The notes beneath the pieces were generated by a model. It saw only the letters and a list, made by a program, of their open reading frames with translations, was not told where the DNA came from and did no database searches. The position numbers and the translations under genes were made by a program. This document shows, in pieces, positions 13,066 through 13,592 of a DNA stretch of 13,592 bases. This DNA is from CFX5 sp964568485 (GTDB taxonomy: Bacteria; Chloroflexota; Anaerolineae; Caldilineales; Caldilineaceae): contig CAZMRA010000128.1 in NCBI GenBank assembly GCA_964568485.1, positions 1 through 13,592 on the forward strand, read 5' to 3'. The stretch's first letter is position 1. Each line of letters starts with the position of its first letter.

Positions 13066-13592
13066 ATGTCCAAAATTCGTATGGCACAGTATGGTACCAA
13101 ACACGGCCACGCTGTGTCTTGGATTGCTTCAATGTTGAACAATCCAGAGGTTGAACTGGCTGGCGTCTATGAACCGGACCCTGTACGCCGTCAAGAAGTG
13201 GCTGAAGGTGATCCCCTTTACGCCGGCCTCCACTGGTTTGAGAGCGCAGAAGAGATGTTGGGCGATCCGTCGATCGTCGCTGTGACCTCGGAAGGGTTGA
13301 ACTCGGAAAGTTTGGCGTTCACCGAGGAAATTATCGCTGCGGGCAAACATGTGCTCTACGACAAACCCGCCGGTGATGATTGGGGACATTGGCAACGCGT
13401 CGTGAAACAAGCACAAGAGAAGAAGCTTGTGTTGCAGATGGGTTATATGTTCCGGCACCACATTGGTTTCCGCCAGGTGGCAGAATGGGCCAGGTCAGGT
13501 CTGCTGGGGGATATCTTCTCGGTGCGCGCCCACATGTACACTTGGATTCCGCCAGAGCGGGTTTCGTTCAGCTACAATACCCGCGAAACGAT
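13066..13592 (+). CDS. Second Gfo/Idh/MocA-family oxidoreductase (3' truncated by window)
   Basis: An open frame of 175 codons with no stop, running off the window. ATG 13066 follows GAGGAG (13055-13060) at 5-nt spacing. It is Rossmann-like and resembles the Gfo/Idh/MocA family: strand 1 IRMAQYG (4-10), strand 2 LAGVYEPD (31-38), the helix before the signature FTEEIIAAGKHVLYDKP (85-101), and MGYMFRHH at the start of the second domain. Two features depart from the norm. The usual GxGxxG loop is YGTKHGHA (9-16), and the EKP signature is DKP (99-101), with Lys100 kept. This pattern is known in a subset of sugar-dehydrogenase-like proteins found in environmental and Planctomycetes/Chloroflexota-type genomes. 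It is only distantly similar to the oxidoreductase at 10630 and so not a recent duplicate. The hairpin at 12860 and a new leader suggest its own promoter. Confidence 0.88.
   Translation, partial: MSKIRMAQYGTKHGHAVSWIASMLNNPEVELAGVYEPDPVRRQEVAEGDPLYAGLHWFESAEEMLGDPSIVAVTSEGLNSESLAFTEEIIAAGKHVLYDKPAGDDWGHWQRVVKQAQEKKLVLQMGYMFRHHIGFRQVAEWARSGLLGDIFSVRAHMYTWIPPERVSFSYNTRET

Noticed and set aside
1..13592. CRISPR array, insertion sequence, prophage, toxin-antitoxin or defence genes
   Set aside because: I looked for regular repeats, transposase or integrase motifs, and small paired toxin genes and saw none.

Overview
The window looks like a chromosomal accessory or catabolic region of a heterotrophic bacterium. 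Its style fits a Chloroflexota-type genome (Anaerolineae/Caldilineae): long family-5 binding lipoproteins with an Ala/Pro-rich linker, PhyH-type oxygenases, and Gfo/Idh/MocA oxidoreductases side by side. This placement is inferred from recognised protein style, not from a marker gene. Two runs of N (100 at 3195-3294 and 10 at 6987-6996) mark it as a draft scaffold, possibly metagenome-derived. I see no rRNA, tRNA, CRISPR array, transposase or phage gene.

Layout. Positions 101-6731 hold a complete five-gene Opp/Dpp-type ABC importer operon on the + strand: lipoprotein binding protein, DppB-like permease (3' end lost in the N gap), DppC-like permease, DppD-like ATPase and DppF-like ATPase. A perfect 13-bp hairpin lies between the binding-protein gene and the first permease. 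Positions 6953-9324 hold three + strand genes: a class I SAM-dependent O-methyltransferase, a short-chain dehydrogenase and an RraA/HMG-aldolase-family protein. They end at a strong bidirectional rho-independent terminator (9400-9433). A glycerophosphodiester phosphodiesterase (9470-10213, minus) converges on that terminator. After a 416-bp divergent intergenic region with a good sigma70-like promoter (10424-10452) come a Gfo/Idh/MocA dehydrogenase, a PhyH-family Fe(II)/2-oxoglutarate dioxygenase and, after a 262-bp gap with a hairpin and nested dyads, the first 175 codons of a second, divergent Gfo/Idh/MocA protein that runs off the window. The first 43 bases may hold the start of a divergent minus-strand gene.

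How the genes may work together. The transporter probably brings in an oligosaccharide, glycoside or other organic oligomer (Opp-type importers with binding proteins this long are not restricted to peptides). The downstream enzymes (NAD(P)-dependent oxidoreductases, an aldolase-type RraA protein, a 2OG oxygenase, a phosphodiesterase) would suit breakdown of a modified sugar, sugar acid or phosphodiester. That link rests only on proximity; no single pathway is proven by the sequence. No gene here looks like a wholly new system. The most notable points are the mixed oxidoreductase/aldolase/dioxygenase gene set, the motif departures in the SDR and in the last Gfo/Idh protein, a terminator shaped for the wrong strand at 6839-6864, and several regulatory dyads.
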